Below, piece after piece: positions 38,660 through 50,650 of a DNA stretch of 64,000 bases (position 1 is the first letter of the stretch; every line of letters begins with the position of its first letter). A model generated the notes under the pieces. That model was given only the letters and a program-made list of their open reading frames with translations. It was not told the DNA's origin and made no database searches. The stretch is taken from assembly GCA_030549495.1 (NCBI GenBank), contig JAUIRK010000866.1, positions 310,001-374,000 of the forward strand, given 5' to 3'. A program made the translations under genes and the position numbers. This DNA comes from Nectonema munidae. Its lineage: Eukaryota; Nematomorpha; Nectonematoida; Nectonematidae.

Positions 38660-40200
38660 ACTCTCAGTAGGAACACAACCCATGCATTATTTTCAAAAAA
38701 CCATTTGGAAGAGCCATTGGGTTTCATGGAGTAACACCAAAGATTTTGTAGCGGACAAACCATTGACGATGTCTTCAAAAGGTTAGTAGCAATAGTAGAG
38801 TTTCTTGCAGGAGAAATTTTATTTTTAGAGGACATAAGGTAATTTTAATAAAGAAAATGCGCGCAGCGGAAACTTTTTAGGTCTTGTAGAACTGCTTTAA
38901 ATGTTTGACTCTGTTCTTAGTTCGCACTTACGGAAAACGAATGCTCACGAAATTCATAATCACTATTTGGGTAAGGAATTCCAAAACGCAATTTTCAAAC
39001 ACCATCACTAAAGTTGTACTAAAACTTAGGGAAGCGTAGTAGTACTTGAGCGTTATTTTAGACTGCAGTTCAAACAAGAGTTTCGAAAACATGCAGGTTG
39101 TGTTGGATGCTGGATTAGCAGCCCAAGAAGGTTTATGCAAACTCTTAGTGAAGAGAGTTGTGGAATGCGAATCTTTGGAAGTACAAATTTTTTTCTTGTT
39201 TCAAAGTAAATATGTTGATGGCCGGCCAGTTTTCAAAAAAATGTGTACCCATATAATCATCTAAATCAGTGGCTTCCATAGTGTTGGGTTCGGGCTCACG
39301 GATACGCTTTCACATTCATTAGGTAGGGACGATATATACATATATTACGTAACGTGTAATTTATTAAAATGAGTAACCGTGAACAGACAAAATGGCGTTA
39401 GTCATAACCCCGGCTTCCATTTGAAAATGTCATAGCGTCATCGCGAAGAATGCTTATGATAATAATAATAATAATAAGCAGTTAGATCAAGTGAATGAGC
39501 TAGTATGTTGGCTAAATAGTTAATTGTTTGGTTAGTTGCCTATGTAACCGATTCATGACGCCTTTCTCCACTTAAAAAGATTATATACTCGTTTGCTTCT
39601 TTCTTTCTATATATTCAACTAACAAGATTCTTCATCTGTCACTTCTATCTCTTGTGCTCTGCTAATGGGAATAAAGCAGCCTTGCTGGGTGTATAAATAA
39701 CAATGTTCTTTCCACATGGTTCTCAAAACGCGGGAATTAACATCATGAACAAATATATACCCTTTTATTCTGTATAAAAATATATTTTTTAAGTAAGGGG
39801 CTTTTTAAAGTGGAAAGCTATTCAATATTAAGTTAGAGAAGTGTGTGATGCACTTTTGAAAGTATTAGATAAAACAGAAAAAGTCAAGATAGAATTAGAA
39901 GTTGAAGTTGAATCTGTAGCACTGCAGGTAAAAGAAATCAAGTTTTTGGTTTCTTTCTTTTTAAAGTAGAGCATATAGGCAAAGATCTACACACTGAAAC
40001 GAAAAATATTGATGAAAGCCATGGTATTATGGCAAGAATTTATAGAGAGAAAGGCTTTAATGATATTTTAGTTGGTAGAAATTTGAAACTAAAAATTTAA
40101 AAGGAACACAGACTACGCAGAAGGAAGACAATGTTTTTAATATGAAAAACATGCTCAAGCTTTAGAGACGATTTAAAAGAAGAATGCAACGTTCAATTCT
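38660..40200. other. unassigned sequence
   Basis: Short reading stretches such as LHTETKNIDESHGIMARIYR near 39985-40050 and the ORF at 39046 (VVLDAGLAAQEGLCKLL) look slightly protein-like but belong to nothing I know. An (ATA)n-type microsatellite lies near 39460-39475. Confidence 0.3.
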
Positions 40201-40338
40201 TTAACCCATTTAAGACCAAGCAAAGCAGACGATATCTAAAAAAACGCAGACGATTTATATTCAAAGTCATTGAAAAAAGCAGATGAAGATCAAATTACTT
40301 ATGTTCCAAAATAGGAACATTGGTGGTAAATGGGTTAA
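40201..40338. mobile_element. piggyBac-type MITE, TTAACCCATTT family, copy 2
   Basis: 138 bp, starts TTAACCCATTTAAGACCAAG and ends AAATGGGTTAA. Almost identical to 48813-48950. TTAA at both edges. Confidence 0.88.
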
Positions 40339-41160
40339 TTTAGTGCTAGACCAACCTGTTGAATGAGGGGAGTGTTGTTATAAATGATTTAACGGCCTTT
40401 TAAAGTTTACCTAAGTATTGAATAGAAAACACCCACCAGGACTTGAGAGCGCAATTAGGCACTACAATAAAAGAGAGCATAGATGGGCAGGTAGTTTTTT
40501 AAAGATGAGTAGTTCTTTATCTTACAACATTTTTACGTTAATATTTTTTATATATCTTATTTTAAATTAATTATAGAAAAATAAAAAATTAACGCGAAAT
40601 TTCACCAACTCATTTTTATCACAAAATTCAGCAATAAATTGGCATTTTTTAATTTATTTAAAAAAGTATAAACTTAAAAGATCATTTCAAAATGAAGATG
40701 AAAAAGCAAAGACTTCAAAATAAATAAACATTAGATTCATTTGTTTTTATAATCTTTGTTTGAAAAACAGCGTATAATGAATGCCATATGTGGCATAGTA
40801 AAGTTTAATTATTTGTGAGCTGATAAGTTAGTGTAATTTCTAGAGAGACTAAGGATAAAATGTAACTTCAGACTTCCGTTTTTACTTTCGGAGTTCCAAA
40901 TCCAGCAGGAAACTGAGGTCAAAAAGATATTTTGAAAGCAAATTACAGAGATGACCTAGTGCAATCATAGTGTAGAAAAAAAGCTATATGTGCTTGTATA
41001 CTTCATCAGTTTTCCGTATTACCCCAAAATCTTATGAAAGAGTTCATACACTTTTTCAAATTTGTATCGTGAACTAGGATCTAACGTTAAAGCAATATTG
41101 TGAATCAAATTTATTCAAAGACAATGAAAAAATACAAAGAAAGTGTTAAAGATTTCTTAT

Positions 41161-41312
41161 TCAAACCAAAGAATCGAAAACAGTAAATTCAAGACTAACT
41201 GAATTGTAGAATTTATCGGAGCAAGATACCAAAAAATTTTCACATCTTTTATTATTATGTAACTTCGAACAGTTCCATGCCAATCTTTCACTCTCTTTAA
41301 CTAGGATAAATT
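41161..41312 (-). CDS. terminal exon in left arm
   Basis: Reads FILVKESERLAWNCSKLHNN, then KRCENFLVSCSDKFYNS, and ends VFDSLV-stop. AATAAA follows on the same strand at 41115-41110, about 45 bases after the stop. Confidence 0.6.
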
Positions 41313-44300
41313 CTATAAAAGTAAAAAAATATGTAGAGTAAGGTGAAAAGAGGAGAAAAATAAATTTAAAAAAACTATTGATATTATCTAGAGAAGTTCT
41401 GCATGTTCCATTCTTGTTGAGGCTAAGTACAACGTAAAGTGTGCTTTTATCAGAGTACAAATCACGGATGTTTATATCTAAATCATTGAATCTCGTGATA
41501 TATGTGCAAAATTGCGCGATGCCAAATCTTACGTAGTGTTTTATCCGGTTTATAGACATGTCTACTCCTATCGACTTGAAAACCAACAACTTCTTTCCCT
41601 TCATTCAAAATGGATATTTTTAGTTGATAATTTGAATTGCCTCCACTTATCTCCTGCGAATATTTGAAAACGCGTGTATCCTTCGTAATCTGAAATTCCT
41701 TACTCTCCATTTCTTTAACTTAAACAGCACATAAAGATGAAAGACTATTTAAAATTGTAAGTTATGCATTTACATTGCAAATATTTTGCTTTCACATGCA
41801 CCTTCTTTACTAAATTTTGTTGAGAAAATTGTAGTTCAAGTTTTCGATCGTTGTTATTGAACAAAACGCTTGTGATATAGAAGCCTTTAAAAACTAAATC
41901 CAATCAAAACAAAGTTAATAATAACTAATTAGTATAAGTCAGATCAAAGTTACCGTAAGCCTTGAAGTTTATCGTAGATTTTCTGTCCAAAAAACTCCTA
42001 TGATCTGTACACTCTATTATTACATCATATGAATTAGGTTGAACAAAGGTCATTGTTTCGTTTTCTTTTACATTCAATTCCCCTGCAAAAAGATAAAACA
42101 TGGCAAACTTTTATTTGGTATGTAAAATGAATTACACACCAAACATGTAACACTTGAGTTAAAGTAGTTTTTTTCTAAAAAAAAAAGCTGGCAATTTTTT
42201 ATTTTCAAATATACAAGAAAGACAAAAACAGTTGGCGTGGGTAAAAAGTGCTCTTGAAATACAAAGCAACGCTAAAAACAAGAAGCGGAAAGAATCGTTT
42301 GTATGGCATGATAAATTGGAGATTTGCAAATACTGCTACATACAAGTATGCGAGTTTAAGAGCTTTAATCATTATCATTATAGGAACAACAATAATAATA
42401 ACTTGAATTAAGTCTACAGAAAGTTGGCATTTATTTTTCATTTCATGGAATTTATTGAATCATAAACTTTCAATGTTTTTATTAAATTATGTCATTTTCT
42501 AATTTTTCCAAAATTGGTTGAAATTTGCTTCGAAGCTGGCATCCTTACTTGGAAAATATGTACTATTACACGCGCTTGAAATAAACAACCTAAAATGATG
42601 ATTGGTTAATCCTACATCTACGGTTACAGCAATAATAATCAGGTCTGATCAAAAAATGGCGGATTAAAAATATTCAAAAAAAATCAATGAATCTTATTAC
42701 TCATTGGAAAAAAGTGTCGTATAATTCATTTTTTCGGATTATTAAGTACTGTACTGTAGACATTGCTACAATAAAAACGTGGGGAAATGGGAAAAATATT
42801 TCTCTAACCCGTAGTAGAAGTCCAAAGAGCTTATGGAGTGAGGGGCATTGATTGCTTGTGTTCTCAAATAAGTTGCTCTACGATTTCTGAATTAATTTTT
42901 TTATAATTATAATTTTTAAATATGGTTTCAAGTTTTTAAGTATAATCCTCTTCTCATTAGTATTAAAATTTCAAGAAATATCTAGAACAGCTATTTCACA
43001 TCTAGAAAATTCTGAGGATGGGAAAAAAATTAAACTGTGGACCAAACACTAAACTTAGCCTTGTTTGGCTCCAGTTTTGAACCTAGTTCCTTATGCGTCG
43101 TACTCACATTTGTGTAGACAAAAAAGATACCGTCATCTGTTGCAATGCACAGATTATAGTAAAGAAGGTGCATGTGAAAGCAAAATATTTGCAATGTAAA
43201 TGCATAACTTACAATTTTAAATAGTCTTTCATCTTTATGTGCTGTTTAAGTTAAAGAAATGGAGAGTAAGGAATTTCAGATTACGAAGGATACACGCGTT
43301 TTCAAATATTCGCAGGAGATAAGTGGAGGCAATTCAAATTATCAACTAAAAATATCCATTTTGAATGAAGGGAAAGAAGTTGTTGGTTTTCAAGTCGATA
43401 GGAGTAGACATGTCTATAAACCGGATAAAACACTACGTAAGATTTGGCATCGCGCAATTTTGCACATATATCACGAGATTCAATGATTTAGATATAAACA
43501 TCCGTGATTTGTACTCTGATAAAAGCACACTTTACGTTGTACTTAGCCTCAACAAGAATGGAACATGCAGAACTTCTCTAGATAATATCAATAGTTTTTT
43601 TAAATTTATTTTTCTCCTCTTTTCACCTTACTCTACATATTTTTTTACTTTTATAGAATTTATCCTAGTTAAAGAGAGTGAAAGATTGGCATGGAACTGT
43701 TCGAAGTTACATAATAATAAAAGATGTGAAAATTTTTTGGTATCTTGCTCCGATAAATTCTACAATTCAGTTAGTCTTGAATTTACTGTTTTCGATTCTT
43801 TGGTTTGAATAAGAAATCTTTAACACTTTCTTTGTATTTTTTCATTGTCTTTGAATAAATTTGATTCACAATATTGCTTTAACGTTAGATCCTAGTTCAC
43901 GATACAAATTTGAAAAAGTGTATGAACTCTTTCATAAGATTTTGGGGTAATACGGAAAACTGATGAAGTATACAAGCACATATAGCTTTTTTTCTACACT
44001 ATGATTGCACTAGGTCATCTCTGTAATTTGCTTTCAAAATATCTTTTTGACCTCAGTTTCCTGCTGGATTTGGAACTCCGAAAGTAAAAACGGAAGTCTG
44101 AAGTTACATTTTATCCTTAGTCTCTCTAGAAATTACACTAACTTATCAGCTCACAAATAATTAAACTTTACTATGCCACATATGGCATTCATTATACGCT
44201 GTTTTTCAAACAAAGATTATAAAAACAAATGAATCTAATGTTTATTTATTTTGAAGTCTTTGCTTTTTCATCTTCATTTTGAAATGATCTTTTAAGTTTA

Positions 44301-44997
44301 TACTTTTTTAAATAAATTAAAAAATGCCAATTTATTGCTGAATTTTGTGATAAAAATGAGTTGGTGAAATTTCGCGTTAATTTTTTATTTTTCTATAATT
44401 AATTTAAAGAGTTTGCAATGCGAAAGGCGCTTTGAAAGAAACAGTTGTGTTATATTCTGTTCGGTTCACACTTTGAATCGAGATGTCTGTCGAGGAAGCA
44501 AAAAGCACGCATATAGAAGAGTGTCAAACATCGGTCGCAAGAAGTAAAAGTTGTGCTTACGTCTCCTTCCAGAAAATATAATGAGTCTTGAAAAAGACTT
44601 CGATGCTGGTGTCAGAGGCACAATCGTCAAATTCACTCTTTCTAAATACAAGTTCCTAAGAAGAGACACGGTGACCTTTTCTTTCCTTAAAAAGGTTCGC
44701 GACTCATTTACGTGCGCTCTATCCGATCTGACTAGCTTCAGTGAAGTGGACTGCGTAGCGTTACTAGTCCACTCGATATGGGTTTTGTGTGATCGAAAAT
44801 GGATGGACTTTAGAAAAGAAGTCCGATTCTCTTCCCTTTCTTAAAAAGAATGCAAAGATCACAATGTGTAAGATCACGGATTAAGTGTGAATGGACGCTA
44901 CCTTTGCAGGAGCCATCAGCGAGAAGAACGAAATCTTTACGACATTGGCATTGCTGGTATTTAAATGTGTAAGCGTCTTTTCCTTTGTCACACGCTC
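41161..44997 (-). CDS. unrecognised extracellular-type protein with EGF-like half-domain, 3' six exons
   Basis: Exons in order on the - strand: 44997-44902, 44839-44561, 42082-41954, 41718-41533, 41477-41376, 41312-41161. Every intron is GT..AG and each junction keeps phase 1, giving about 314 residues and a TGA. Most introns are 55-235 bp, except the 2.5 kb one that holds the right arm of the inverted repeat. The first exon is an EGF-like C-terminal half (QCQCRKDFVLLADGSCK). The rest alternates short beta-strand-like stretches, with two Cys-Asp blocks, YDVIIECTDHRSF and NFLVSCSDKFYNS, that look like internal repeats, and possible N-glycosylation sites. No transmembrane segment seen. Earlier exons and the start are not found. 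I propose a secreted or surface beta-sandwich protein but no function. Confidence 0.6.
41376..41477 (-). CDS. exon in left arm
   Basis: Acceptor gatttag. Reads INIRDLYSDKSTLYVVLSLN, then KNGTCRTSLDN. Its donor (gttttt) is weak. The following 63-bp T-rich intron is a multiple of three, so reading through would also stay open. Confidence 0.5.
41533..41718 (-). CDS. exon in left arm
   Basis: Acceptor gtttaag, donor gtaaga. Reads EMESKEFQITKDTRVFKYSQ, then NYQLKISILNEGKEVVGFQV. A read-through reading would stop after 19 more residues. Splicing by the 55-bp intron continues the protein. Confidence 0.6.
41954..42082 (-). CDS. exon in the inverted-repeat spacer
   Basis: Acceptor tttttgcag, donor gtaact. 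Reads ELNVKENETMTFVQPNSYDV, then IIECTDHRSFLDRKSTINFK. It joins the neighbours in phase 1 on both sides and has no copy next to the right arm. Confidence 0.6.
43157..44408. repeat. right arm of a 1252-bp inverted repeat
   Basis: Inverse of 40561-41812. The arms are separated by a 1344-bp spacer (41813-43156) that contains one further exon of the gene but no matching exon beside this arm. Confidence 0.95.
43251..43808 (+). pseudogene. inverted duplicate of the last three exons
   Basis: Mirror copy on the + strand of exons 41718-41533, 41477-41376 and 41312-41161 (here 43251-43436, 43492-43593, 43657-43808), including the AATAAA at 43854-43859. The open frames are intact and identical, but no upstream exon is attached. 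It is probably not an independent gene. Confidence 0.75.
44561..44839 (-). CDS. exon: beta-rich segment after the EGF-like exon
   Basis: 62-bp intron before it, acceptor ctttttaag, donor gtaagc. Reads ENRTSFLKSIHFRSHK, VRSDRAHVNESRTFLRKEKV and VNLTIVPLTPASKSF. The acceptor was chosen because it alone keeps the phase and an open frame. Contains NRT, NES and NLT glycosylation-type sites. Confidence 0.55.
44902..44997 (-). CDS. exon: EGF-like half-domain
   Basis: Acceptor ttgaag, donor gtagcg. Reads ACDKGKDAYTFKYQQCQCRK, then DFVLLADGSCK, with the C.C...DG..C spacing of the second half of an EGF module. Enters and leaves in phase 1. Confidence 0.6.
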
Positions 44998-45002
44998 CTT
45001 CA

Positions 45003-45950
45003 AAATTCACAATTATAAATATCAATCTCTGTCTTCACTAGTAGGGAAATCTATAGCAAAGTGGCTTACATGGCTTCTCTCGCTACTATGGAGAAAAGTT
45101 GACAACCTCACTAAGAGACTGTGTGAACAGATCAAGGCAGTAAAATTTTTGAAAAGAAGTGATAAGTTATTCTGCGGTTCTTCTATAACAAGGATGCTAC
45201 CAAAATCCCCGAAAATTTAGGTCACTGCTACCTTGGTTTTCGGGGATTTTGACTAGACACCGATAAAAACCTTTTGAATTGATCTACTTCAATAAAATTT
45301 TCATGACAACATTTTCAATGAGGTAAATCATTACTAGTTAATTTTTTTGCTTCTTCAAAAAAATAGTCCCCATTTTTGAAAAGATGAATGAAAAGTTATA
45401 CACTATATAGAAAGATTATATTTACATAAAAATAGATGGGAAGTCATTTTAGGAATTCATATTTTCAAATTAGAAATAAATTAACTACACAAGAGACCTT
45501 CATCAGATATGAATATCTGAATTTCGAAGATTTGTAGTCTAAAAATTTTGTACGAACGAGGTAGGAAACCAGCTGAAAAATATTAAAAATATGTATTGTC
45601 TTTTTTTCAGGTCCATGATATAGGGTGAAAAAAACGCATGCATTTATATATTCATGAATTTATGTAAATTTCATTTTTCCAAATGTAATAGAGAGAAATA
45701 AATCATGATATGCATGAAACTGAACATTTGCACTCTATATTATATCGATGGTGATGATGAAGAGATGTGGTGTAAAATGTATCATTTGTATCTATAAATA
45801 TAGATGACTTCGTTATTACTTATTACCTATAAATAAAAGTTGTTAGCACACGCGTTGAACTGACATCTCACACTACATCACTTTCTTGGTTTTCATCACT
45901 ACATCTCATTCTTTCTTGTTGTTATCTTTACACTTCTGCGTCATTCAAAA
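45003..45950. other. unassigned sequence upstream of the - strand gene, with a hairpin
   Basis: CAAAATCCCCGAAAA (45201-45215) and its exact inverse (45237-45251) form a 15-bp stem with a 21-nt loop. No further exon of the - strand gene found. Confidence 0.5.
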
Positions 45951-45959
45951 TAATTGGAT

Positions 45960-47769
45960 TTTGTTTTCATTTTCTTGAACCCAAAAGTCTCTTTCCACTT
46001 TTCAAGTAGTGAAAACTTTGAATATCATCTCTCTAATTGATGAAATTAATAATTTACTTCAAGAAATTACTCCTTTTCTAGAAAACTTGGATTCTTCAGA
46101 TAGTTCTGAATCAGACATTGAAGAAACTTCTGATCATCTCTCTGATAGTGAAGAATTCAACTCAGATGATTCTGATAGTGATGAAAGTAAAAGGGAAATT
46201 AGTGTGGAGAGAAAAACCAATGCCAAAAAATTTTCGATCTAGAAAACATAAAATTACTACTCATCTTTCTGGATTGAAAGGCGTGAGTAAGAGAAAAAAA
46301 TTAACTATTTTAGAATCATTTGAACTTTTTTTTTTATAATGATATGATGAACTTAATTGTAAATAACACTAATATCTTTATAGAATCGCTAAAAATGAAC
46401 TACAGTGAAACAAGTCATTCAAAGGAAACTGAATCAGAATTTTGAAACTTTCAGAATTTTTGGGTTTATTATTTATAACAGGAGCGCTTCATTCAAATAA
46501 TTTAAATTTCAAACATATTTGGAATGACACAGGTTTTGGGGTGCACTTTTATAAAGAGCGTATGTCTTCTCAGCAAAGCTACTAGAACAAGTAGAAGAGG
46601 AGGGAGAGATAAATTGGCTGCAATCAGAGAGTTCTTTGGTGCTTATGTTAAAATTATAAATCACTATATAGTCCACATGAATATCTGACCGTCGACAAGT
46701 CAATATTTCCTTTCAAGGGTAGATGTAGTTTTACAATGTATTTTGGATCTTCCAAAGCAAAGAATAAGGGTTTATTGTTTATTTGACACGCGTTCTTTTT
46801 ACACGTTAAATTTAGAAGTATGTATTGGTAAACAAAACTGAAATTTTTTGAGTAGCTCTCCTAGAGAAGTAGTAAAACGGTTGATTGAATCAATTTCAGT
46901 TAGGGGGAGAAATATAACCACTTACAAGTCGGAAACGTGCATTGATCTAGCATGATTTAAAAAAGATTCACCGGCTAACATTGCTAGAAACAATCAGAAA
47001 AAGCAGAAATGGAATTCCTAAACACTTTACAGGTGGCATAAAAGAAGTTTATTCAAGCAACTTTTTATTCACATAAGATTTAACTCTGATCTCTTGGAAT
47101 CCTAAAAAAATTGAGTTGTAACACTTCTTTCTAGGATGCATCACGAAGCGAATATTGAAAACAGAGAAAAGAAAACACCTGAAGTGACAAATTTCTATAA
47201 TGAGACAAAATACGGTGTTGATTTAGTGGACCCACTATCATCTAATTATAACGTAGCGAGGCGAACAAGAAGATGGCCAATGTGTATATTCTATGGCTTA
47301 TGTAATAAATGCTCATATATAATAGACAAGCTGAGTAAAACCCTTCTTCAAAAACTTTGCGAAGAAATTTCTTTTTGACTCTTGGCCTGGAATATATAAA
47401 AAGAAAACAAAGAATCAAAAATTTGCCAAGATCGTCCCTCAGTTCAAGCTCTGAAAAGTTTCAAGATGCAAAATTTGCCCAAGAAAAGAAGATAAAAAAA
47501 CTAAAATTCAATGTATAAATGTAAAAATGCAATCTGTAAAAATCATCGAAAAGTTTTATGTTATAAATTTGTTTGCAATTTTTTTATATTCTAGAAGGCG
47601 TTAAAAAACTTATTTTTTTCTGAAAAAAAACCTACAAAAATACTATTTAAGTTTCATCGTAATTCAAATTCTTTTCTTGTTAAATTGATATTTGAATGTG
47701 TCTACCTTCAATATCTATTTGTAGTTTGCTTGCTTTTATGCCGAGTAATTAAAAAATCAAATGGGTTAA
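45960..47769 (+). pseudogene. piggyBac transposon remnant, multiply broken transposase
   Basis: The N-terminal acidic segment starts at 46009 (SDSSESDIEETSDHLSDSEE), as usual for piggyBac. Then LGLLFITGALHSNNLNFKHI near 46450, NIENREKKTPEVTNFYNETK, GVDLVDPLSSNYNVARRTRR and WPMCIFYG (47136-47378). A Cys-rich tail near 47440-47580 follows (CKICPRKE, then in another frame C.NAxCKNH). At least several frame breaks. The right end AAATGGGTTAA closes at 47769 on a TTAA. I could not find the matching left end. Confidence 0.8.
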
Positions 47770-47989
47770 TTTTTAGACGCAAATAATTTTGAATATTTAG
47801 ATAAAAAAATTTATAAATGGGTGACTTTGAATAGATTAAGATTTAAGTGGGATGGTTTGAGTTTGGGAAAAAGACATTATTCAAAAAAATGTACAAAACT
47901 TATGTGAAGACGGAGTATGAAAATACAAAGCTAAAAAACCTCAAAATAAGCACTCACCCATTAAGTGCTGTATAAGCGAAACCTAGAAC

Positions 47990-48382
47990 AGAACATAGGG
48001 CAAATTTCTGCTGTATCTATCTTAAAATCATTATATTTTAAAGATGAGCTAGTCTTAAACTTCATTAACAAGAACTTACCTTCACTCCTGACTACGTACG
48101 CCTATTACATCACGCTTTAGACTCAGTTCTGTCTAAAAACTTAGTTTTCCACAATGATACTACTTACATAGAGATTTTAAAGATCGCTAAATGGGCGGGA
48201 AGCTGTCTCCCGCTCTTTCTAACCTTTACATGTGTAATCTGGTAGTAACTTTATCTTTCCTATGCTACCACAATGAACAACTCCTATCCGAATTCTTCAA
48301 ACCCGCTAACACAATCACTTCTGAATGCGTGTACACTGTACTTTTCGATTTATATTCCCGAGTTTATCTTTGGAAATTTTAG
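47990..48382 (+). pseudogene. reverse-transcriptase fragment, possibly Penelope-like
   Basis: MGGKLSPALSNLYMCNL is an RT motif of the GLPMGSxLSPxLAN kind found in Penelope-like elements. The preceding broken frame has LLTTYAYYITL and NDTTYIEILKIAKW. Too short and damaged for firm family placement. Confidence 0.5.
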
Positions 48383-48812
48383 ATTGAAAAATTTAGTTTT
48401 GAAATAATATTGTAATTGGAAGGATTGAATGAGAAAAATCTTCACGAACCCATTTTAGGAATAACAGTAAAATGTATAATAATGCAAGAACTTTTTCAAT
48501 GAAATTGTATTCCCTGTTTTCCGGGAACTTCAATTTTCACGCTCATCAACCATATTTTTGTTTTATTTAGCTTGTTATATCATACAGATCCTACTGTTAA
48601 ATTTTTTTTATATTTCTTAAGTGGTTTGAAGAGCCATTCATAGCCAGCTAAGCTGGTTTACAGGAAACAACACGCAACTTTTTATATTGTGTTATTGATT
48701 GATGTAAAATAAGTTTAAGTAGATTTCACTACTCGACTAGTAAAAGAAAGTAGTAACATTCACTTTTACTACGCGTATAGTTAATTTTACTACACTGTAA
48801 AAAAAATAAATA

Positions 48813-48950
48813 TTAACCCATTTAAGACCAAGCAAAGCAGACGATATCTAAAAAAACGCAGACGATTTATATTCAAAGTCATTGAAAAAAGCAGACGAAG
48901 ATGAAATTACTTATGTTCCAAAATAGGAACATTGTTCGTTAATGGGTTAA
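48813..48950. mobile_element. piggyBac-type MITE, TTAACCCATTT family, copy 3
   Basis: 138 bp, near-identical to 40201-40338, TTAA at both edges, ends AATGGGTTAA. Confidence 0.88.
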
Positions 48951-50333
48951 TGTCACTACTACTTTAATAGGGAAAAAACTGAAGCATTCACTTTTACTAC
49001 ATCCACCCTTAACTTTACTGAGCTATAGATAGCATTATCATTTCCTGAAGTGAAACTAAATTTTATTTAAAGTCATCGTGAATAATTTTAGACTAAAAAT
49101 TTTAAATTCAAAATTAATGTACTTTGACATTGAGAGGTAATTAATTTGGGGAATGTACACGGGCATAATTCATAGCCATGAATCGTCTTCAGATGAGCGT
49201 TATTGGAACAGGAAGCATTCGTGATTTCTAAAGTAAATTTGAGGTTGTTAAGTTATGAAAAACATATAAATTCCAAACCCAATTGCCAACTGATGGAAAG
49301 GAGAGCTGAAAGAAGCCAAATTTGAAGCATTTCGTGTGTAGAAGAAGGACAGTTTGGCAGCAAGAATGAGAGAAGAGAGGGTTGTGATATTCCTTTTATA
49401 GCCAGCTTGGCTTATCATGAAGTCATGTTCATTAGTCATTCTCTGAACAACTACGTACGACTTAAAATATTGGCTAACATAACATCAGTCTAAATATTTT
49501 TTGTGAGAAAAATTAAAAAAGTTTCCTTGCGGGGTAAAAGTACTGAAACGTCATCCAAAATGGCTTTCGCCATGTCATCCTTCTAAAGGAAGCTTTGACG
49601 TCTCCAACTGCATTTCACAATAAAACCCAACACGACCCAAAATCTTAATGCGCCATATTTGGAGAACGGATGCATACTTGTGACTAAGTTTAAAATTCTT
49701 TGCTTCTAAACTCAGTGCATTCGTCAGTAGGAATTAATTAATTAATTAATTAATTAGAATAGTAAGTATTTTAAAAAAATATATTTACATATTTTACCAA
49801 ACTAAGCAATATGTATCCTTCACATTTGCGGATTTTTAGAAGTGAGAGAGAGAGAGAAGAAAGACCCCCATCCCTCTCCTGCCCCTTAATTTATAAAGAG
49901 TTGTACTTCATGTCTTACAGATGATACGAGTGAATGTCATTTTGTCTAATACCGTGCTTTCCAAACTTTTCTCACTCATCGCCCCCTTAGAAGACATTTT
50001 TGTAAGAAACACCTCATATAAAGCACATTTTTTATGCTTATCTCCCTAATTTAAATGTTTGATTTCATATGTTATTGAAATTAATTGTGATATCTCAGAG
50101 CTCACACTTTATCTATACGCTTTCGTTAATCTCATCACTTAGATTAGACATTTATTGAACTCGTAAAAATTGTGGAAAGAATTCTTAAACTTTAGAAATG
50201 GTGGAAATTACTAAGGTTTCGTTTCATGCCAGGCAAACTGCTTATAGAAAAGAGAAGAAGAATACAAGAGAAGAAACTTTCCGGTGATAGACTTGAAGAA
50301 GGCCTTGGATTCTTTCTCTAGAGCAGGGATCCC
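48951..50333. other. unassigned sequence with a (TTAA)n microsatellite
   Basis: AATT/TTAA repeat at about 49735-49757. CCGTGCTTTCCAAACTTTTC followed by GCCCCCTTA near 49952 resembles one end of a hAT element, but no partner end was found. Confidence 0.4.
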
Positions 50334-50636
50334 CAAAGTGGATCGACCTACTGGGGTCGATGAGGGTTTTTAGTGGTCAATTATTACAAAGAAGTGGGGG
50401 TCGGTTATGTTATGGAGAATCAAACTAAATTTCTAGCCAGGAAAAAATAGAGAAGTTATGAATTTATATATAAACAAATAATTAAATATTATTTTAAGGG
50501 TAAATTTCATATTTTATTGCTCATGATCAGAAATGCAAAAGGTCATTCCATATTTTTATTAAACTTCTCTAGGGGTTGAGGAGAAAGCAACTAATATATG
50601 AAGGGGTCTACGGGATACGAAGTTTGGGTACCTCTG
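50334..50636. mobile_element. hAT-type MITE, about 303 bp
   Basis: Starts CAGGGATCCCCAAAGTGG. The reverse complement of its right end is CAGAGGTACCCAAACTTC. Flanks CTCTAGAG and GTTGAGAG match at 5 of 8 positions and both fit nTnnnnAn. A different family from the AGAGATGTATC MITEs. Confidence 0.65.
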
Positions 50637-50650
50637 GTTGAGAGTTTTAA

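Larger units (their letters stand above)
40561..41812. repeat. left arm of a 1252-bp inverted repeat
   Basis: Pairs with 43157-44408 (coordinates sum to 84969). All segments I compared are identical, and the ORFs in the two arms translate identically. The arm holds the last three exons, 3' end and downstream flank of the - strand gene. Confidence 0.95.

Noticed and set aside
43108-43136. Possible extra 29-nt exon (HDGIFFVYTN) of the - strand gene, with good splice sites
   Set aside because: It starts in the right phase but ends in phase 0, which puts the next exon out of frame. Direct joining of 44561 to 42082 keeps phase. It also sits at the edge of the inverted repeat.
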